NCBI RefSeq assembly: GCF_001939075.1 | Contig: NZ_MPTA01000001.1 | Coordinates: 992,001-1,056,000 of the forward strand | DNA length: 64,000 bases | Reading direction: 5' to 3' | From: Paenisporosarcina indica | GTDB lineage: Bacteria; Bacillota; Bacilli; Bacillales_A; Planococcaceae | Shown here: positions 54,024 to 63,413 of the stretch, piece after piece | Numbering within the stretch: position 1 is the stretch's first letter | Layout: the number at the start of each line of letters is the position of its first letter | The notes under the pieces: model-generated | What the model saw: the letters and a program-made list of their open reading frames with translations, nothing else | What the model was told of the DNA's origin: nothing | Database searches by the model: none | Program-made: the position numbers and the translations under genes

Positions 54024-54662
54024 TTATCTAGCTGTTAAAAACGGGTTATGTCTCATTTCTTCTTGTGGAGTCGTAGGTTCCCCGTGACCAGGATAACAAA
54101 TGGTCTGTTCAGGCAGCGTGAGAATCTTGTTGTGTATCGACTGGATTAACTCTTTATCGTTACCATACGGCAAGTCAGTTCTACCGACACTGCCCTGGAA
54201 CAACGTATCCCCTACAATCGCAAATCCCTCTTCTTTAAACCAATAGGTAATGCTACCAGGTGAGTGACCCGGAGTATGGAACATCTGACATGAAAATGAG
54301 CCAATTTCTAGCAAACCATCTTGTTCAATCAAAACATCGGCAGGTTTAATTTCAATTAATGGCAATTCCCTATAACGGGCAGAACCATTTTTGGAAGCAT
54401 CCATGAGCCAATTTTTTTCCGCTTGATGAATATAGACAGGAATGGAAAAAGCCTCTCTGACGATCTCTACAGCTCCAATATGATCAAAATGTGCATGAGT
54501 AAGAACAATCGCTAATGGTTTAAGTCGTAGTTTACGGATTTCTTTAACAAACATCTCACCTTGTTCTCCAGGATCAAAAATCAAACATTGTTTTTCTTTA
54601 TTTGATACAACATAACAATTAGTTTGTAATGGTCCTAAAGGAAACGTTCGAATATTTAACAT
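54024..54662 (-). CDS. yqgX: Metallo-beta-lactamase-fold hydrolase YqgX
   Basis: A 212-residue glyoxalase-II-like protein. The metal motif LTHAHFDHIGA (HxHxDH) is near 60, later ligands in FHTPGHSPGS and VGDTLF, and CYPGHGEPTT near the C-terminus. YqgX-type proteins are annotated as hydroxyacylglutathione hydrolase-like or bacillithiol-linked hydrolases; the exact substrate is not known. AGAGG eight bases ahead selects the ATG of MLNIRT. Confidence 0.9.
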   Translation of the reverse strand: MLNIRTFPLGPLQTNCYVVSNKEKQCLIFDPGEQGEMFVKEIRKLRLKPLAIVLTHAHFDHIGAVEIVREAFSIPVYIHQAEKNWLMDASKNGSARYRELPLIEIKPADVLIEQDGLLEIGSFSCQMFHTPGHSPGSITYWFKEEGFAIVGDTLFQGSVGRTDLPYGNDKELIQSIHNKILTLPEQTICYPGHGEPTTPQEEMRHNPFLTAR

Positions 54663-54825
54663 ACCATTCACCTCTAGTTAATTGTAGCAGAAAGTGTACA
54701 AACTAACATGCTAGTTCATACATCCGACACTTTTAAAGCTCGACAAAGTGCATAATTAAACTTATAATAGGGTAGAAAACCTGTATTCGACATTCATTTT
54801 TTTGATGTCAAAAGGAGTGTCTATA

Positions 54826-55005
54826 ATGAACTTATTAATGGTTATTTTTGGCCTTGTTGCAATTCTAGGTGCAATTGGTACTTACCAAGCATTTAAAGAA
54901 AAAAACCTTTTAGGTATCGTCTTTAATTTTGGTGCTTTTGCAATCTTTGGATGGTTCACAGTGATGACTGTCTTAAATCAAGGCTATCCACCTTCATTAC
55001 ATTAA
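54826..55005 (+). CDS. yqgW: DUF2759 small membrane protein (YqgW-like)
   Basis: A 59-residue protein with two hydrophobic segments (MNLLMVIFGLVAILGAIGTY and LGIVFNFGAFAIFGWFTVMT). AAAAGGAG stands before the ATG of MNLLMV; eight more codons are open upstream. Location and size fit DUF2759. Function unknown. Confidence 0.8.
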   Translation: MNLLMVIFGLVAILGAIGTYQAFKEKNLLGIVFNFGAFAIFGWFTVMTVLNQGYPPSLH

Positions 55006-55012
55006 TTACTCG

Positions 55013-55049
55013 AAAAAAGCTGACGTTCACTATGAGCGTCAGCTTTTTT
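55013..55049. terminator. Bidirectional terminator between yqgW and yqgU
   Basis: A 13+13 perfect hairpin (AAAAAAGCTGACG and complement) between convergent genes. Confidence 0.92.
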
Positions 55050-55052
55050 CAA

Positions 55053-56159
55053 TTACTCCTTTATTTGAATCCAAGGCGTTTTTTGTCCACTCTCTATCAT
55101 CAATATTTCCTCTAAATGCACACCTATCAAGCAACGTTGACCTGAAGGAGAACATGTAAATAAGTGATATGGACCTACAGAAATTTCTGTTGTAGTAGCA
55201 TCAAGTGAAAGTTTTACTAGAGAATAGTTAGGTGAAATCGTATCCATTAACCCCGACTCTGATGCTTCATACGTGATTAATGATTCATCAGAAAGTAATT
55301 CAATATCTGGGATAAACCACTGCGAGTAATTGCTGATTGATGGAAGTTCAAAAATGGCTGACTTACCATTGAAATCTTTTAACGTATAGATAAATGATTT
55401 TTGATCTTCTGAAATACTAACAGTAACGCTAAGATCTTTAAAAGTTTCAATATAGATTATATTATTTTCTTTTAGGTCATGAAAACGCATGGTATCGGTA
55501 TCGATTACTCGTTCTTTCCCACCGCTAATCGCATCGTTTTCCTCCCAATTTATCGCATGTATCGTCGAATCACTTCCCCATTTTCCAAAAGGATCAAGTG
55601 TATCTAATCGTTTCAATTCTTTCGTTTTACTTGAGTACACAAATGAATCAAATGACCAGTCCTCATAAAATGCACTAAAAAACAACTTGTCCGATTGATT
55701 TGCATGCCAATCCCAGTACATCTCTGATGACTCTATTGTCAACTCATCGATTTTTTCACCAGTTACTGAATAAATATGTATTGTTGCACTCAAGGAATTA
55801 CTCGATGTAACAATTGCAATTTTAGTAAGATCCGGGTGTATTCGCACTTCGAGTATTGAATCTTTAATTGTCAGTAAATCACTAGTCACCCCTGAAGCAA
55901 TGTGGTATGTGTGTAGCAAAAAATCATCGTGTTGTCGTGTTATGTATACAACCTCTTCATCAGATAGCCAACCAACCACTCGTTCAAAATTATCCACTTT
56001 TAATAACGCGATTTCAGCAATCTCTTCATTTGGCACTTTCTCAAATCCGGATGGGGTGGAATCATTAGGTGGAGTTTGCACTTCTACTGCACTGGGTTGA
56101 CAACCTGCCATAAAAAGCAATAGTAGGCACATATTTATTATTCTTCGTGTCATTTTCAT
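55053..56159 (-). CDS. yqgU: YqgU-like lipoprotein with beta-propeller-like domain
   Basis: A 368-residue lipoprotein: signal peptide with lipobox LLFMAGC (lipid on Cys about residue 19), then an extracellular domain with repeats of the type VGWLSDEEVVYIT, TKIAIVTSSNSLSATIHIYS, KSFIYTLKDF, suggestive of a WD40/TolB-like propeller. Function unknown; position between yqgS and yqgW gives the name. The frame extends 47 codons upstream through the repeat, but the GGAGGTGGGG site fixes the ATG at 56159. Confidence 0.82.
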   Translation of the reverse strand: MKMTRRIINMCLLLLFMAGCQPSAVEVQTPPNDSTPSGFEKVPNEEIAEIALLKVDNFERVVGWLSDEEVVYITRQHDDFLLHTYHIASGVTSDLLTIKDSILEVRIHPDLTKIAIVTSSNSLSATIHIYSVTGEKIDELTIESSEMYWDWHANQSDKLFFSAFYEDWSFDSFVYSSKTKELKRLDTLDPFGKWGSDSTIHAINWEENDAISGGKERVIDTDTMRFHDLKENNIIYIETFKDLSVTVSISEDQKSFIYTLKDFNGKSAIFELPSISNYSQWFIPDIELLSDESLITYEASESGLMDTISPNYSLVKLSLDATTTEISVGPYHLFTCSPSGQRCLIGVHLEEILMIESGQKTPWIQIKE

Positions 56160-56267
56160 CCCCCCACCTCCACTATTATTAGTACGTATAACATGGAACT
56201 TTGTTTCAAAAAATAAAAAAAACTGAGCAAACTGATACCCGTCTAATATTGTTTCTTTTGCTGCGCA

Positions 56268-56395
56268 GAACCAGCATAGGCACCTTACAAGTGGTAGCAC
56301 AGCGAGAAGACTGATTAGTGATGTTCTGCCTGGCTTCTCGCGGGAGCCTCTCTTGATGGTAGAATAAGCTTTGAACAGTGGTTCCCGCTAGTTCA
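56268..56395 (+). repeat. Terminator-linked intergenic repeat, copy C
   Basis: Begins GAACCAGCATAGGCACC, has ACAAGTGGTAGCA, a central hairpin (GCGAGAAG paired with CTTCTCGC), and TTGAACAGTGGTTCCCGCTAG; the last block is worn. Same orientation as copies A and B, and it ends at the T-run of the ltaS-type gene's terminator. Confidence 0.65.
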
Positions 56396-56398
56396 AAA

Positions 56399-56440
56399 TT
56401 AAAAAAAACCGTCAAAAAGTAGGTTCACTTTTTGACGGTT
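56399..56440 (-). terminator. Intrinsic terminator after the LtaS-type gene
   Basis: A 14+14 perfect hairpin (AACCGTCAAAAAGT and complement, six-base loop) and an eight-T run on the minus strand, 15 bases past the stop. Confidence 0.92.
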
Positions 56441-56454
56441 AAAGAAATGAAGAA

Positions 56455-58356
56455 TTATTTAGATTTTGTTGTTTCTTCAGTTAAGAGATGACCGGTTTTT
56501 TCGTCGTAAAAACGAAGTAAGTCCCCAATAATAATCTGATCTGAATATCCGAGTTCTTCAGCAGCACGATCTATATACGGAGCACACGCTTCAGCGTCTG
56601 TTTCTTCACCTGTTTCTTTGTCATAACAAACATTCCCTGCGTAGACAACTTTGTCAGTAACGAATCTGCCATCACGGAAAACCGTAAATTCTTCATGATC
56701 TTCAGAGAAAATGTCCGCTCCCAATTGCATATCTTTACTCGTTTCAACACCTAATAGGTGCAGAATAGTTGGTCGAATATCAATTTGTCCAGATACTTCC
56801 TCAACAACTTCACCTTTATTTGATCCTGGAATATGAACAAACATTGGCACACGTTGTAATTGTGCACTTTCAAAAGGTGTGACTTCTTTCCCAAGATATT
56901 GAGCCATTGCCTCGTTATGGTTCTCAGAAATACCATAATGGTCACCATACATAACAATAATTGAGTTTTCATATAACCCTTTTTCTTTTAAGTCCTCAAA
57001 AAGATTTTTAACTGATTCATCCATATAACGTACTGTTTGGAAATAACGATTTAACGTACCCGAGTTAGAATCATACTCCGGGATTAATTGATCTTCTTCT
57101 TCCAAATGGAACGGATAGTGATTTGTTAGCGTAATTAAACGAGAGTAAAATGGTTGTTGCATTTCAGCCATATGATTGACGGATTGCTCGAAGAACGGAA
57201 TATCTTTCAATCCCCAGTTTACTTTATCTTCTTTTGCCACTTCATAGCTATCTACATCATAAAATTGATCCACATCTAATGCATCATACATAATGTCACG
57301 ATTCCAGAAACTCTTGTTGTTCGCATGCATAACATTTGTAAAATAGCCTTCATCATTTAATCTTTCAGCCATTGAGTTATACGTGTTCCCACTGTTTGTG
57401 AAAAATACTGCCCCGCCACCTAAACCATACAAACCATTTTCAACAATAAATTCCGAGTCGGAAGTTTTACCCAATCCAGTTTGATGGTATAAATTCGGGA
57501 AGTAATAAGTATCTTTGTCTGTCGTTAATTCATTTAAGAATGGAGTAATAACTTCCCCGTTCATTTCTTCATTCACTACAAACGATTGCATGGACTCTAA
57601 TGATACAACAATTAAGTTTTTGCCTTTTGCAGTACCAAATACTTCATAATTTGGTTCTGCTTGATTAGAACGCACATAGTTATTAACTTCAACTAATTCA
57701 CTGCCGTCTGCCAATGCACGTTGAGCATGTGATTTAGATTGAATATAAATATCGTATAAATGATAGTTATATGTCCCGATATTTTTCACCAATAATTCAC
57801 GATCGAAGCTTCGTGTCAGCAATTGTGGACGTTCAGTTTCAGAAAGTCCTAAATTCAAGAATAATACTGCGGCAGCTAACACAAAATAAGCACGACGAAT
57901 AGCCGGTTTGACGATTGCCACTTCTTTTGCATTTGGCAACCATTTCACTGCAGCAAATAACAGAATTACATCAATAAAGTAAATAAGATCGGTAGGGTAT
58001 AGTGTTGCAGCTGCCGAAGCACCTAAATCACCGAAATTGCTCGTTTGGAATAATACCGGCAATGTGATGAAATCACTAAAGAAACGATAAAAAGCAACGT
58101 TTGCATATAAAATAATTGATAATATAGTACTTGTTATTAGTAAATATCGATTTCTGGCTTTAACGGATTTAAAGAAAAGTGAAACTCCATACGCCATTAG
58201 CAAGAAGCTTAATGGATTAATAAACAAAATTAATTGTTGCATTGGATTTTCAATTTTCATATCAAAACTTGTTTGATACACCACATATGTTTTAATCCAT
58301 GTTAATAAAATGGCTACCAGTAAAATCGAATGTTTAGGGTATTTAATTTTTTTCAT
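56455..58356 (-). CDS. yqgS: Lipoteichoic acid synthase family protein (LtaS/YqgS type)
   Basis: A 633-residue membrane enzyme with five N-terminal TM segments (to about residue 170) and an extracellular sulfatase-fold domain. Catalytic features: SLESMQ (metal Glu254), [13 protein letters not shown] (nucleophile Thr298), [11 protein letters not shown] (metal Asp/His). It polymerises glycerol phosphate from phosphatidylglycerol. Which paralogue (LtaS, YfnI, YqgS or YvgJ) cannot be settled here; synteny favours YqgS. GGAGGATG precedes the ATG. Confidence 0.92.
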   Translation of the reverse strand: MKKIKYPKHSILLVAILLTWIKTYVVYQTSFDMKIENPMQQLILFINPLSFLLMAYGVSLFFKSVKARNRYLLITSTILSIILYANVAFYRFFSDFITLPVLFQTSNFGDLGASAAATLYPTDLIYFIDVILLFAAVKWLPNAKEVAIVKPAIRRAYFVLAAAVLFLNLGLSETERPQLLTRSFDRELLVKNIGTYNYHLYDIYIQSKSHAQRALADGSELVEVNNYVRSNQAEPNYEVFGTAKGKNLIVVSLESMQSFVVNEEMNGEVITPFLNELTTDKDTYYFPNLYHQTGLGKTSDSEFIVENGLYGLGGGAVFFTNSGNTYNSMAERLNDEGYFTNVMHANNKSFWNRDIMYDALDVDQFYDVDSYEVAKEDKVNWGLKDIPFFEQSVNHMAEMQQPFYSRLITLTNHYPFHLEEEDQLIPEYDSNSGTLNRYFQTVRYMDESVKNLFEDLKEKGLYENSIIVMYGDHYGISENHNEAMAQYLGKEVTPFESAQLQRVPMFVHIPGSNKGEVVEEVSGQIDIRPTILHLLGVETSKDMQLGADIFSEDHEEFTVFRDGRFVTDKVVYAGNVCYDKETGEETDAEACAPYIDRAAEELGYSDQIIIGDLLRFYDEKTGHLLTEETTKSK

Positions 58357-58762
58357 TTCCTAACATCCTCCTTATTACAATTGTATTTGGAATTTTTCTC
58401 TCATAACGTTGACGTAATAATTCCTCATTTATTCAATGAGGTAATCGACAGCTTTTCAATTTATGGATTTTTGAATCAGAAATGCAATTTATCCATCCTA
58501 CTGTATTCAGCATGTAGTGTAAACATTAGTATATCTTAATCCTTTTTTAGTAACGATGCAACCTGTATTTAAGATCGTCAGGAAAAAACGAAATAATGAC
58601 AGGCAATCATCGCTCAATTTCTCCAGTACCCTATATAAGACGAATGAAACAAAGAAAAGTTTCGTATTTTACAAAATTAAGTAGAATTCTATTTAGTTCT
58701 CCCTAAATTAACCAATTAAAAACAATCCAAGTCATTGAAACTTAGATTGTTTTTAGAATCAC
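58357..58762. other. 406-bp gene-free interval upstream of yqgS
   Basis: Apart from the yqgQ terminator at its right end and a small CCTCAT/ATGAGG hairpin in the yqgS leader (58424-58441), I see only AT-rich sequence without a convincing promoter, repeat or gene. Confidence 0.6.
58721..58755 (-). terminator. Intrinsic terminator after yqgQ
   Basis: AAAACAATC-AAGT paired with ACTT-GATTGTTTT (one mismatch), followed by TTTTTAATT on the minus strand, 8 bases past yqgQ. Confidence 0.8.
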
Positions 58763-58963
58763 TTATTGAGAATCTTTTAATCGAGCCATTTCTTTTCTTA
58801 ATATTAATATAGCCATTTGATAATCGCTCGTATCCATCATCTGCGATTTGTACAATACTCGGATTTCATCTTCCATGAGTATTAAATCTGCTTGTCGATC
58901 CGTTGTATAAATAAAGGTTCCAAATCTTTTTAGATATTGCATGACATCATATATAGATTTCAT
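58763..58963 (-). CDS. yqgQ: DUF910 protein YqgQ
   Basis: A 66-residue helical protein; YDVMQYLKRFGTFIYTTDRQADLILMEDEI gives the DUF910/YqgQ pattern. B. subtilis YqgQ is described as nucleic-acid-binding-like in fold, function unknown. GGAGTG ahead of the ATG; four bases after yqgN. Confidence 0.9.
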   Translation of the reverse strand: MKSIYDVMQYLKRFGTFIYTTDRQADLILMEDEIRVLYKSQMMDTSDYQMAILILRKEMARLKDSQ

Positions 58964-58967
58964 TTTT

Positions 58968-59540
58968 TCACTCCATCATCGCACATTGAATCCGTTTGCT
59001 TTCGGTCATAATATATTTTACTGGCAAATCGAACTGCTGAACAGGGACACACTCGACTACTTGGCAATCGAATGCCAACGAAATGGTTAGTCCGTGATAA
59101 CGACTTAAATAGCGATCATAATATCCCCCACCAAAGCCAATTCGGTATCCACTCCTATCAAAGACTACACCAGGTACAATTAACAAGTCAATTTCTGAAG
59201 GGTCAACTTTACTAGTCACTGCCGGAATTGGTTCTTTCAGTTTCATATAAACTACTTCCAGTTGGTCGAATGAAGTAATTTTATAAAAGATCATTTCCCG
59301 GGTTGTCGGATTACATTTCGGAACAACTACGCTTTTACCTTGAACCCAAAGGCTCTCAACGATCCCCCATGTCTCTACTTCTGGAAATGACGATAACGTA
59401 ATGCCGATGACTTCCGATTTTTTAACGTTTTCTTCTATTAATAGATTACTTTTTATTTGATTAGATTTAAGCTGGTGTTTTTGAGGATCCATGTTATTCA
59501 GTGTATGTATCATTTTTTTTCTTAGTGTCGACTTTTCCAT
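58968..59540 (-). CDS. yqgN: 5-formyltetrahydrofolate cyclo-ligase (YqgN)
   Basis: A 190-residue ATP-dependent enzyme returning 5-formyl-THF to 5,10-methenyl-THF. KSTLRKKMI at the N-terminus, LIVPGVVFDRSGYRIGFGGGYYDRYL (ATP/substrate loop) and the end PVKYIMTE are typical. Together with folD, gcvT and gcvPAB it completes a folate one-carbon set in this window. GGAGG precedes the ATG. Confidence 0.95.
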   Translation of the reverse strand: MEKSTLRKKMIHTLNNMDPQKHQLKSNQIKSNLLIEENVKKSEVIGITLSSFPEVETWGIVESLWVQGKSVVVPKCNPTTREMIFYKITSFDQLEVVYMKLKEPIPAVTSKVDPSEIDLLIVPGVVFDRSGYRIGFGGGYYDRYLSRYHGLTISLAFDCQVVECVPVQQFDLPVKYIMTESKRIQCAMME

Positions 59541-59554
59541 ATTGATTCCTCCAT

Positions 59555-59586
59555 GAAAAAAACCAAAACCTAATTAGGTTTTGGTT
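59555..59586 (-). terminator. Intrinsic terminator after rpmG
   Basis: AACCAAAACC/GGTTTTGGTT perfect stem, six-base loop and seven T residues on the minus strand, just past the rpmG stop. Confidence 0.9.
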
Positions 59587-59594
59587 AAATGTTT

Positions 59595-59744
59595 TTATTT
59601 TGTTTCACGGTGTAAAGTCATTTTCTTTTCACGTGAGCAATATTTTTTCATTTCAAGACGTTCCGGGTTGTTACGCTTGTTTTTCTTAGAAATATAGTTG
59701 CGCTCGCCGCAATCTGTGCAAGCTAGTGTGATGTTAACGCGCAT
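59595..59744 (-). CDS. rpmG: Ribosomal protein L33
   Basis: A 49-residue L33, complete: [20 protein letters not shown] ... HRETK. GGGAGG is seven bases ahead of the second of two tandem ATGs. Cysteines are present at 9, 12 and 36, but the fourth zinc ligand (position 39) is Glu, so it lies between the zinc-binding (C+) and zinc-free (C-) forms. Followed by its own terminator. Confidence 0.96.
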   Translation of the reverse strand: MRVNITLACTDCGERNYISKKNKRNNPERLEMKKYCSREKKMTLHRETK

Positions 59745-59867
59745 CATTATCCCTCCCACTCTAATCAGGAATCATTTTTAAATCTTTATGAGCATGATTT
59801 ATACGACTAACCTATTATATCACACTTGATTCAAAAATCTACTGCCAACTTTGATTTATTATTAGAA

Positions 59868-59898
59868 AATCTCAAAGTATCATTCTAGATACTTTGAG
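59868..59898 (-). terminator. Probable terminator after phoU
   Basis: CTCAAAGTATC/GATACTTTGAG perfect 11-bp stem with a six-base loop, then ATTTTCTAAT on the minus strand, about 80 bases past the phoU stop. The T-run is short. Between it and rpmG nothing else is seen. Confidence 0.65.
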
Positions 59899-59977
59899 AA
59901 TGTAGAACTTTAATGAAATTTTCATTCGAAAGGGCACTGCCTTTAGTCTAAACAATTAATGACTTCAATAAAAATGA

Positions 59978-60637
59978 TCAATTATTTAATTCATAGTGTT
60001 TACCTTTTACTAAATAGAATAATTGCTCAGCAATATTAGTTGCATGATCTGCAGATCTCTCTAAGTAACGGCAAACAAATGATAGTTGTGTTACTTGACT
60101 TAACATTTGAGGGTTTTCCGTGCCAACATGCAGTAATTGTTGTATGGTTTGCCCATATAATTGATCCACATGGTCATCTAGTTCTGCAATTTTCCGGGCT
60201 TCTACTATGTCTTCTTCTATAAATGCTTTCATTACTTCAGTTAACATGTTAATTGTTCTTGTCCGCATTTCTTCAATGTTTTTAATAGGGGCAACAAAAT
60301 CCGCTTTTCCTAATCGAATCGCTTCTTTTGCAATGTTCACCGCATAGTCCCCCACTCGCTCCATATCGTGGGCGGCTTTAAGCATAACGATTAAACGTCG
60401 TAAGTCTGTTGCTACAGGCTGTTGCTTGGCTAACAATAATATAACGCGATCATTTATTTCTTCTTCCCTGCGATTGATATGATAATCGTTTTCGATAATT
60501 GACAATGCGGTATCCACGTCATGGCTTAATAGGGCATCAATTGAATTGTTTAATGTTGAGATTGCTAATTTACTCAATGCTAAAAATTGTTCTTGAACAT
60601 CTCTAAGATCATGTTCAAACTTTTCTCTAACTACCAT
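59978..60637 (-). CDS. phoU: Phosphate transport regulator PhoU
   Basis: A 219-residue protein of two three-helix PhoU repeats; MVVREKFEHDLRDVQEQFLAL, KAAHDMERVGDYAVNIAKEAIRL and RYLERSADHATNIAEQLFYLVKG contain the Glu/Asp metal clusters. It links the Pst transporter to PhoR-type phosphate sensing. Last gene of pstS-pstC-pstA-pstB-phoU, 21 bases after pstB. Confidence 0.96.
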   Translation of the reverse strand: MVVREKFEHDLRDVQEQFLALSKLAISTLNNSIDALLSHDVDTALSIIENDYHINRREEEINDRVILLLAKQQPVATDLRRLIVMLKAAHDMERVGDYAVNIAKEAIRLGKADFVAPIKNIEEMRTRTINMLTEVMKAFIEEDIVEARKIAELDDHVDQLYGQTIQQLLHVGTENPQMLSQVTQLSFVCRYLERSADHATNIAEQLFYLVKGKHYELNN

Positions 60638-60658
60638 CTTCGCATTTCCCCCTTATAA

Positions 60659-61483
60659 TCAACCGAATCGACCTGAAATGTAATCTTCTGTACGTTTGTC
60701 AGAAGGTGTAGAAAAAATTGTATCTGTCTTATCGAATTCAATTACTTCTCCATTTAAAAAGAATGCTGTTTTATCGGAAATACGAGCTGCTTGCTGCATG
60801 TTATGAGTCACAATGATGATTGAATAATTTTGTTTTAGTTCCTGTACCAATTCTTCGACTTTTAATGTTGAGATTGGGTCAAGTGCTGAAGTGGGCTCAT
60901 CCATTAAGATAACGTCTGGTTCAATTGCTAAAGCTCTAGCTATACAAATTCGTTGTTGTTGACCTCCAGAAAGTCCATAGGCATTTTCATTCAAGCGATC
61001 TTTTACTTCATCCCAGATTGCAGCTCCGCGCAAACTTTTTTCGACAATTTCATTTAACGTTTTTTTGTTTTTAATTCCATGAATTCGAGGGCCGTATGCA
61101 ATATTATCAAAAATCGACTTTGGAAATGGATTTGGTTTTTGAAACACCATGCCGACCTTCGTGCGCAATTCCTCTACGCCGTAATCTGCATCGAGAATAT
61201 TTCGATCACGGTAAATAATTTGGCCCGACGTTTTGACAGATGGCACTAATTCTACCATACGATTCAAAGTTTTGATATATGTTGATTTCCCACAACCTGA
61301 AGGTCCAATAATTGCTGTAACTTCATTTTCTTTAATGGCTAAGTCAATATTTTTAAGTGCATGATGACTGCCGTACCATAAATTCAGTTGTCGTGTATCG
61401 TACACAATGCCCGAATCTGTGACTTTTTGATTTGCCTTGTTACCATTTGTTCCATTTTGATTGTTTACATTCAGTTTAACCAT
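60659..61483 (-). CDS. pstB: Phosphate ABC transporter ATPase PstB
   Basis: A 274-residue ABC ATPase. Walker [12 protein letters not shown] (near 53), signature [17 protein letters not shown], Walker [14 protein letters not shown]-loop VTHNM. The ATG preceded by GGGGGG at seven bases was chosen over one five codons upstream. Powers high-affinity phosphate import through PstCA. Confidence 0.97.
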   Translation of the reverse strand: MVKLNVNNQNGTNGNKANQKVTDSGIVYDTRQLNLWYGSHHALKNIDLAIKENEVTAIIGPSGCGKSTYIKTLNRMVELVPSVKTSGQIIYRDRNILDADYGVEELRTKVGMVFQKPNPFPKSIFDNIAYGPRIHGIKNKKTLNEIVEKSLRGAAIWDEVKDRLNENAYGLSGGQQQRICIARALAIEPDVILMDEPTSALDPISTLKVEELVQELKQNYSIIIVTHNMQQAARISDKTAFFLNGEVIEFDKTDTIFSTPSDKRTEDYISGRFG

Positions 61484-61510
61484 TTTGAAACCCCCCATGC
61501 CTAAATTGGC

Positions 61511-62389
61511 TTAATACCGCTTTTGGAACTTATTTCGAATAATCACTGCGATTGAGTTCATTAGTAGCAAGAATATCATTAACACTATTATCCCCGCAGA
61601 CGCCACATATTGAAACTCTTCTTGTGGTCGTTTAGCCCAATCAAAAATTTGCATTGGCATTGCAGTGAATTGACTAAGTAAGTTATTCGGTAAAAACTGA
61701 ATAATCACTGGGATACCGATTACTACGAGTGGTGCAGTTTCACCAATTGCTCGTGATAGGGCTAATATTCCCCCTGTTAATATACCAGGAATCGCTGAAG
61801 GTAAAACTACTTTTGCAATCGTTTGCCACTTGGTTGCTCCCATTCCGTAAGAAGCTTCGCGTAATTCATTTGGTACTGCACGAATTGATTCTTGTGAAGC
61901 AACTATGATTACAGGCAGTATCAACAAACTCATCGTAAACCCGGCAGCTAAAATACTATTTCCAAGTGCTAAGGCACGTACAAAAATCGTTAAACCGAGT
62001 AAACCGAACACAACTGATGGAACACCTGCTAAATTCGCGATATTCATGCGAATGAAATCATTGAGTTTGCTTTTCTTCGCATATTCTTCCAAATATATAG
62101 CTGAACCAACACCTAATATCAATGAAACTGGTGCCACAACCGCCATCATCCAAAGTGAGCCAACTAGTGCCGCTTTAATTCCAGCCTTTTCCGGGAAGCG
62201 TGACCCAAAGTTTAATAAGAAGTCCAGGGATAAATACCCCACACCTTGACTGATGATTCGATAAAACAGTATTCCCAAAGCTAATAATGCAAATAAAGTG
62301 GCCAAAAAGAATATTGTTTTGAACAATTTATTTACAATCATTCTGCTATTCATTCGCTTGACAACTGCCGCATGATCAATATATCTCAT
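61511..62389 (-). CDS. pstA: Phosphate ABC transporter permease PstA
   Basis: A 292-residue permease with six membrane segments; the EAA-type loop is ELREASYGMGATKWQTIAKVVLPSAIPGI. GGGAGGA nine bases ahead marks the ATG of MRYIDHAAV; the frame opens a further 12 codons inside pstC. Starts one base after the pstC stop. Confidence 0.95.
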   Translation of the reverse strand: MRYIDHAAVVKRMNSRMIVNKLFKTIFFLATLFALLALGILFYRIISQGVGYLSLDFLLNFGSRFPEKAGIKAALVGSLWMMAVVAPVSLILGVGSAIYLEEYAKKSKLNDFIRMNIANLAGVPSVVFGLLGLTIFVRALALGNSILAAGFTMSLLILPVIIVASQESIRAVPNELREASYGMGATKWQTIAKVVLPSAIPGILTGGILALSRAIGETAPLVVIGIPVIIQFLPNNLLSQFTAMPMQIFDWAKRPQEEFQYVASAGIIVLMIFLLLMNSIAVIIRNKFQKRY

Positions 62390-62390
62390 C

Positions 62391-63338
62391 CTAATATTCC
62401 TCCCTAAACCGTTTTGAAATCGCATGAGCTAACCAGTTCATTAGCAACGTGAAGAGGAATAGAGTAAAACCGACAGCGTATATTGAGTAGTAGATTGTCG
62501 TTCCGTAACCAGCATCACCTGTTGATACTTGAACAATATAAGCAGTCATCGTCTGAATGGAACCTGTTAAATCACCATCAAATCTCGGCGTTGACCCTCC
62601 TGCAAGTGAAACAATCATCGTTTCACCAATTGCGCGTGATATAGCAAGAACAATTGAAGCCATTATACCCGATAGGGCGGCTGGTAGGACGACTTTCATA
62701 GCCACCTCAAGTTTGGTCGCTCCAAGGGCTAAGGCACCTTCTCTGATTGATTTCGGAACAGATGTCATCGCATCTTCTGAAAGAGAAGCAATCATAGGTA
62801 AGATCATGATCCCAACTACAATACCAGGACTTAATGCATTAAAGATTTTCAACCCTGGAATAAATTGTTGTAATAATGGCGTCACAAATGTTAAGGCAAA
62901 GAAACCATAAACTATTGTAGGTATGCCAGCTAATACTTCTAGAACTGGTTTTATAACACGACGCGTTTTATCGTTTGCAAATTCACTTAAGTAAACTGCC
63001 GATGCCAATCCAAATGGTACAGCAACAACAACTGCAATAAGTGTTACTTTAAGTGTTCCTGCAATTAATGGCAAGATCCCGTAAAGTGGTTCATTATTTG
63101 AGAATGGCAACCATTCCGTACCCAATAAATAATCCAGAAATGGTACTCTTTTGAAAAACTCAAAGGTTTCAAAAATCAGTGTAAAGACGATACCGAACGT
63201 TGTTAATACCGAAATAGAGGCAATAAGAAAAAGGATAATTGGAATGGATTTTTCAACCCAAAATTTCCCTTTTTTCCCTTTTTGTTTTGCAATCATTTCT
63301 TGAACAGACATTTTGGCTGTTTGTTCATTTAATGCCAT
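62391..63338 (-). CDS. pstC: Phosphate ABC transporter permease PstC
   Basis: A 315-residue permease with six membrane segments and the coupling loop SIREGALALGATKLEVAMKVVLPAALSGI. The ATG of MALNEQ is preceded by AAAGGGGG; 13 more codons are open upstream. Separated from pstS by an intercistronic terminator. Confidence 0.95.
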   Translation of the reverse strand: MALNEQTAKMSVQEMIAKQKGKKGKFWVEKSIPIILFLIASISVLTTFGIVFTLIFETFEFFKRVPFLDYLLGTEWLPFSNNEPLYGILPLIAGTLKVTLIAVVVAVPFGLASAVYLSEFANDKTRRVIKPVLEVLAGIPTIVYGFFALTFVTPLLQQFIPGLKIFNALSPGIVVGIMILPMIASLSEDAMTSVPKSIREGALALGATKLEVAMKVVLPAALSGIMASIVLAISRAIGETMIVSLAGGSTPRFDGDLTGSIQTMTAYIVQVSTGDAGYGTTIYYSIYAVGFTLFLFTLLMNWLAHAISKRFREEY

Positions 63339-63354
63339 TTGAAATCCCCCTTTA

Positions 63355-63388
63355 CTCAAAAAAGAAGAGAGTAGCACCGCTGCTACTC
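63355..63388 (-). terminator. Intercistronic terminator between pstS and pstC
   Basis: GAGTAGCA/TGCTACTC stem with a four-base loop followed by TCTTCTTTTTT on the minus strand. Partial termination here would make pstS message exceed that for the permease genes, the usual pattern for binding-protein operons. Confidence 0.8.
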
Positions 63389-63413
63389 ACTCCTCACCCG
63401 TATGTGAAAGAAC

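Noticed and set aside
55053-56300. Longer yqgU start reaching into the repeat
   Set aside because: The lipoprotein signal and the GGAGGTGGGG site place the start at 56159; the extra 47 codons are repeat sequence.
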